Assembly: GCA_027604665.1 (NCBI GenBank) | Contig: JADGIZ010000532.1 | Span: forward strand, 1 to 12,174 | Length of the DNA: 12,174 nt | Source: Polyrhizophydium stewartii | Lineage: Eukaryota; Chytridiomycota; Chytridiomycetes; Rhizophydiales | Direction of reading: 5' to 3' | Part shown: in pieces, positions 9,505 through 12,174 of the stretch | Position numbering within the stretch: the first letter of the stretch is position 1 | Layout: every line of letters starts with the position of its first letter | Translations under genes and position numbers: made by a program | Notes under the pieces: generated by a model | Seen by the model: the letters and a program-made list of their open reading frames with translations, nothing else | The model's database searches: none | What the model was told of the DNA's origin: nothing

Positions 9505-9736
9505 GTGCCTCTTTTGCATCCGCGAGCCTCACAGCGGCTGTCTCGTGCCCTTTTCTCTCCCTCCCCGCCCATCTCGTATGCACACTTTTCCCTCTTTGAT
9601 TATGCCGCAACCATCCAATACAGTCTGCCTATTTGCCTCTCGAGCCGACGCATTGCGGGATGTCTAGGAAGCACTTTATTCAAATGGCGGCCATGCTGCC
9701 GAATGCGGAAGGATCCCCTCCTCCTCTCCTTTGGCC
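9505..9736. other. Convergent intergenic region with both 3' UTRs
   Basis: The AOX and kelch genes end facing each other with 232 bases between their stop codons. No coding sequence is evident. A weak poly(A)-signal variant AATACA for AOX lies at 9617-9622. The kelch signal lies at 9675-9680 on the other strand. Confidence 0.6.
9675..9680 (-). terminator. Poly(A) signal AATAAA of the kelch gene
   Basis: A canonical AATAAA on the minus strand lies 57 bases past the kelch stop codon. It is the only canonical signal that I noticed suitably placed after a gene here. Confidence 0.6.
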
Positions 9737-11537
9737 TCACGGCGAATTGTTCCAGCACTTTGGCGTCTCGGTGACAATCGACGCAGGCGTCGCCGAAGTC
9801 GAAGTCTGCGTCGTGGACGTCTCGGCCGCGGTGCTCGTGGGCGTGACCGAGATGGTCGTTGCAGAACTGCTGTCGACGAGCCACAGCGCCGACCCAAAGC
9901 CGTTCTTGACGCTCGAGAAGTAGTTGCCCGAGAAGACGTACGCGTTGCCGTCGTCCTTGCTGTAGGCGCTGACCTGGCCAAAGATGCTCGGCAGGCGGCT
10001 CGAGCTGCTCTGCACGCCGCGGTCGCCAAAGTCGCCGACAAAGGCCGCGCCGCCGTCGGACAGGAGCGTCCAGTCGCCCTCGATCACGCGGTACCGCCAC
10101 ACGCTGGACTCGTAGCCCGCTGCGTGCGGTCTGTGTGAGCCGTCGCGGCAGATGCAGGTGCAGGCGCTTTGGCGTCGGGGCAGGCTTACCATATGAAGCG
10201 CCGCCGTAGAGGATCAGGTCGTTGCCTTTTTTCCAGCCGGAGTGCTGGTACCGTGCGGACGGGATGTTGTTCTTGTCGGCGATGCCGCGGATGCCCGGCG
10301 TGCCCGTCGAGCCGGCAAGCGGCGATCCGCCGATCCACGTCCAGATCTTGGTCTTTGGGTTGAAGCGGAAAAAGTCGTTCAGGTCTTTGGTGCGCGACCA
10401 GGGCAGCACCGGCGATCAGCTCGTGCGCTACGCTGCATCCGCGCTGGCGGGATGGGGCCACTCACATCCGTTGCCGTTTTTGCCGCCAAAGATGAGCACG
10501 TCGCCGCTGACGTCGTCGACCCAGCACACGGCCTCGTCGCGCGCGGGCGGGACGGTGGTGTTGCTCGGGACGTTCAGGGCCTCAAAGTTGCCCGGGTGGT
10601 TGACGATCTGCGAGCCGGCGACCCATGTCCAGAGGCCCGTGTCGGTGTTGTAGGTCCACAAGTCGTTGAGGTAGCCTTGACGCGGGCATCGCGGCAGACA
10701 AGCAGTCAGCCAGTGCCCCGCACCGCATCGCAGTGCGAGAGTCGAGGCTCACCGAGCGTCGAGATGGCGCCGTTGCCAAAGCCGCCAAACACCCAGACGG
10801 TGGACGACTGCACTCCCGAGCAGACTGCGGCCATGTTGCGTGCGCCGGGCTGGCTGGCGGTGGATGCGGCGCCCCGGGTGCCGTAGACTCCTGCCGGGCG
10901 GATGTTGGACGGCCCGCCCGACAGCCAAGTCCACTTTGAGTCTGCGGGATCGAAGCGCCACAGGTCGTTGGTGATGGCTGCGAGGCAGGGGGTATCAGCA
11001 TGCCTGCATCAAGCGCCACTCCCGCTTGGCTCGGTACGCACTGAAGCCGCCGCCAAAGACGTAGATGCGGCCAGCCTTGTCGGCCCACATCGAGTGTCCG
11101 TAACGCGCCGACGGCCGCGACCACAGCGACGGCACGCCGAGCTGGCCTTGCGGGCCTTCGTCCTGCGACTGGGTGTCTGGCGGGCCCGAGACCCAGGCCC
11201 ACTTGCCCTTGCTGGGCACGTACGTCCACAGGTCGCCGAGGGCCCCGACGGTGTTCCACGACGGGGTGGAGATGCCGCTTCCGTAGCCGCCGTAGACCCA
11301 CAGCGCGCCGGCCGCATCTGTTGTCATTGCGGACCACAGGCGGGCAGAGGGCCAGTTGGTTTGGTCGAGCACGCCCTTGGTGCCGTATGACGGGGCCGAG
11401 GTCTGGTCGCCGCCGAGCCAGATGAGGGGCGGCTCGCCCCAGAGCTCGAGCGCGCGGCAGGGCTTGGCGGCAAGAAGCGCAACAGCAAACACGGCGGCGG
11501 CCCGGGACAGCGAGGAGCGGCGCGGGGTCGAGCGCAT
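9737..11537 (-). CDS. Secreted kelch-repeat beta-propeller protein
   Basis: Five exons on the minus strand: 11537-11042, 10977-10753, 10675-10466, 10384-10190 and 10119-9737, giving 502 residues. ATG 11537 is chosen because A stands at -3 and a signal peptide follows at once: basic MRSTPRRSS, then a hydrophobic stretch, with probable cleavage after CRA at residue 29. Six kelch-type modules are marked by GG or SG doublets near residues 83, 162, 230, 304, 371 and 439, each with DLWxY ... WxWxxG strands (LGDLWTY, TNDLWRF, LNDLWTY, LNDFFRF). The last module is degenerate. An early LIWLGG and a late ALWLVD could close the propeller. Residues 459-494 are a Ser/Thr-rich, likely O-glycosylated tail ending CWNNSP, with no visible membrane anchor. 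Kelch propellers usually bind proteins or sugars. I see no galactose-oxidase catalytic domain and do not assign an activity. Confidence 0.85.
10120..10189 (-). other. Kelch gene intron 4
   Basis: Donor GTAAGC and acceptor CACGCAG, 70 bases, phase 1. The junction gives GGASY-A-GYESSVWRY, the entry into the last, degenerate blade. Confidence 0.82.
10385..10465 (-). other. Kelch gene intron 3
   Basis: Donor GTGAGT and acceptor CCAAAG, 81 bases, phase 1. The junction gives KNGNG-Y-LNDFFRF, again just before the DLW-type strand. Confidence 0.85.
10676..10752 (-). other. Kelch gene intron 2
   Basis: Donor GTGAGC, CTGAC branch site (plus-strand GTCAG at 10705-10709) and acceptor TCAAG, 77 bases, phase 1. 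The junction gives ISTL-G-YLNDLWTY. Confidence 0.85.
10978..11041 (-). other. Kelch gene intron 1
   Basis: Donor GTGCGT and acceptor CTCGCAG on the minus strand, 64 bases, phase 1. The junction gives FGGGF-T-ITNDLWRF, placing the intron between two blades. Confidence 0.82.
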
Positions 11538-12033
11538 CTTGGAGGCAGGCGGTGTGCTACGAGTTCCGACTCGCGGGGGGGGGGCGCCAGCTTTATGGGC
11601 GGGCGGCGGCCATGCACCCGCGGAGCGCGATGCGCACATGTTCATCAAGACATCAATCATCTGGGACACGACGCGCGGATGGGCTGGCGCCCGTGGGTGC
11701 GCGGCGCCCGCTTGATCCCCGCAGTCGATGATTCGGCATGCTTGGACGCTGTGGGGGGCCGACGCATGATGTCAGGCCGCACTTGCTGCTGCCCCGTATG
11801 GTGGGCGGGCTAAGCTGAGTGCGGCAAGGGGGCCGTCGAAGCACGGCAGATCCGACTCGCGCGCGCGACGCGACTGCGTGCGTTGCGGCTATCTGAGGGT
11901 ATGAGGGTCGAGACGCCGCGCTGGAGCTGGGGGCAGGGGACAGATCGGCAGCGAGTCCTGGATGGGGCGGGACGCTCGGCGGAGCGCAAGGCTGCCGCCG
12001 CCGCGCGTTGTGAGCGTCGGGCGAGCGCGATCG
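11538..12033 (-). promoter_or_regulatory. Upstream region of the kelch gene
   Basis: No recognisable gene lies here, although GC-rich sequence leaves frames open on both strands. On the minus strand a TATA-like CATAAAG lies at about 11591-11597, some 55 bases before the ATG. A run of ten G (11575-11584; C on the coding strand) lies between it and the start. Promoter function is inferred from position only. Confidence 0.3.
11575..11584. repeat. G10 homopolymer in the kelch 5' region
   Basis: Ten consecutive G on the plus strand, 38 bases upstream of the kelch ATG and so probably in its 5' UTR or core promoter. Its exact length is liable to sequencing error. Confidence 0.8.
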
Positions 12034-12174
12034 ATGAGCGCGGGCTTGAATGACGTGTCGGTGAAGCTCGGCCGGGCGGCAGATCCCGAAGAGACGCGGA
12101 TCTCGACGAGCGGCGGATCGCAGTGGACAGCCGCGGCGGCGCGGATCGCGAGGGGCGGGCGGCGGGTTCGGGGA
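12034..12174 (+). CDS. Possible first exon of a rightward gene, cut by the window end
   Basis: An ATG at 12034 opens a frame that stays open to the window edge (47 codons), beginning MSAGLNDVSVKLGRAADPEE. The first 25 or so residues have a balanced composition, with acidic and hydrophobic residues that are unusual for chance GC-rich frames. The rest becomes Ala/Arg/Gly-rich. It resembles no family I know. A chance frame is as likely. Confidence 0.18.
   Translation, partial: MSAGLNDVSVKLGRAADPEETRISTSGGSQWTAAAARIARGGRRVRG

Noticed and set aside
10242..10886. A 214-codon plus-strand open frame across the kelch gene
   Set aside because: It lies opposite kelch exons whose spliced translation gives clear repeated motifs, so it is a shadow.
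9737..11537. Galactose oxidase as the identity of the kelch gene
   Set aside because: Galactose oxidases carry kelch repeats plus additional domains with Cys/Tyr copper-site residues. Here only the propeller modules, a signal peptide and a Ser/Thr tail are visible.
11653..12174. An open minus-strand frame running from the right edge of the window
   Set aside because: It lacks stops over a long stretch but is Arg/Pro/Ser/Ala-rich without recognisable features, as expected from GC-rich noncoding DNA.
1..12174. Bacterial defence, toxin, phage or CRISPR system
   Set aside because: Genes are spliced, monocistronic and eukaryotic. No direct-repeat arrays, integrases or toxin-antitoxin pairs were seen.

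Overview
The window reads as ordinary nuclear DNA from a GC-rich eukaryote. It carries three protein genes broken by short GT-AG introns (62 to 170 bases). Third codon positions are almost all G or C, several introns hold a CTGAC-type branch site, and one AATAAA poly(A) signal is visible. I see no bacterial operon, CRISPR array, transposon, rRNA or tRNA. The set (a Furry/Mor2/Tao3-type scaffold of about 2,270 residues, a mitochondrial alternative oxidase and a secreted kelch protein) fits a GC-rich unicellular opisthokont or related protist, for example an early-diverging fungus. The species cannot be fixed from this sequence. The alternative oxidase core resembles, from memory, the plant/protist/animal pattern more than the ascomycete one.

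Layout. Bases 1-286 are upstream flank or undetected 5' exon. Bases 287-7582 (+ strand, 7 exons) encode a Furry-family cell morphogenesis protein with a UVR-like helical hairpin at its N terminus. Bases 7583-7975 are an intergenic promoter/5' UTR region with a small A/T-rich palindrome. Bases 7976-9504 (+, 3 exons) encode the alternative oxidase. Bases 9505-9736 are a short convergent intergenic region. Bases 9737-11537 (- strand, 5 exons) encode a secreted kelch-repeat protein whose introns fall at blade boundaries. Bases 11538-12174 are upstream flank of the kelch gene, with a weak possible first exon of a rightward gene at the very end.

The three genes look functionally unrelated: cell polarity/NDR-kinase scaffolding, mitochondrial cyanide-insensitive respiration, and an extracellular beta-propeller. 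I found no evidence of a dedicated new multi-gene system. The points most worth a second look are the UVR-like extension joined to a Furry core, the twin RRDSQ sites in a Furry linker, the one-exon-per-blade phase-1 architecture of the kelch gene, and the strong preference for GTGCG splice donors.
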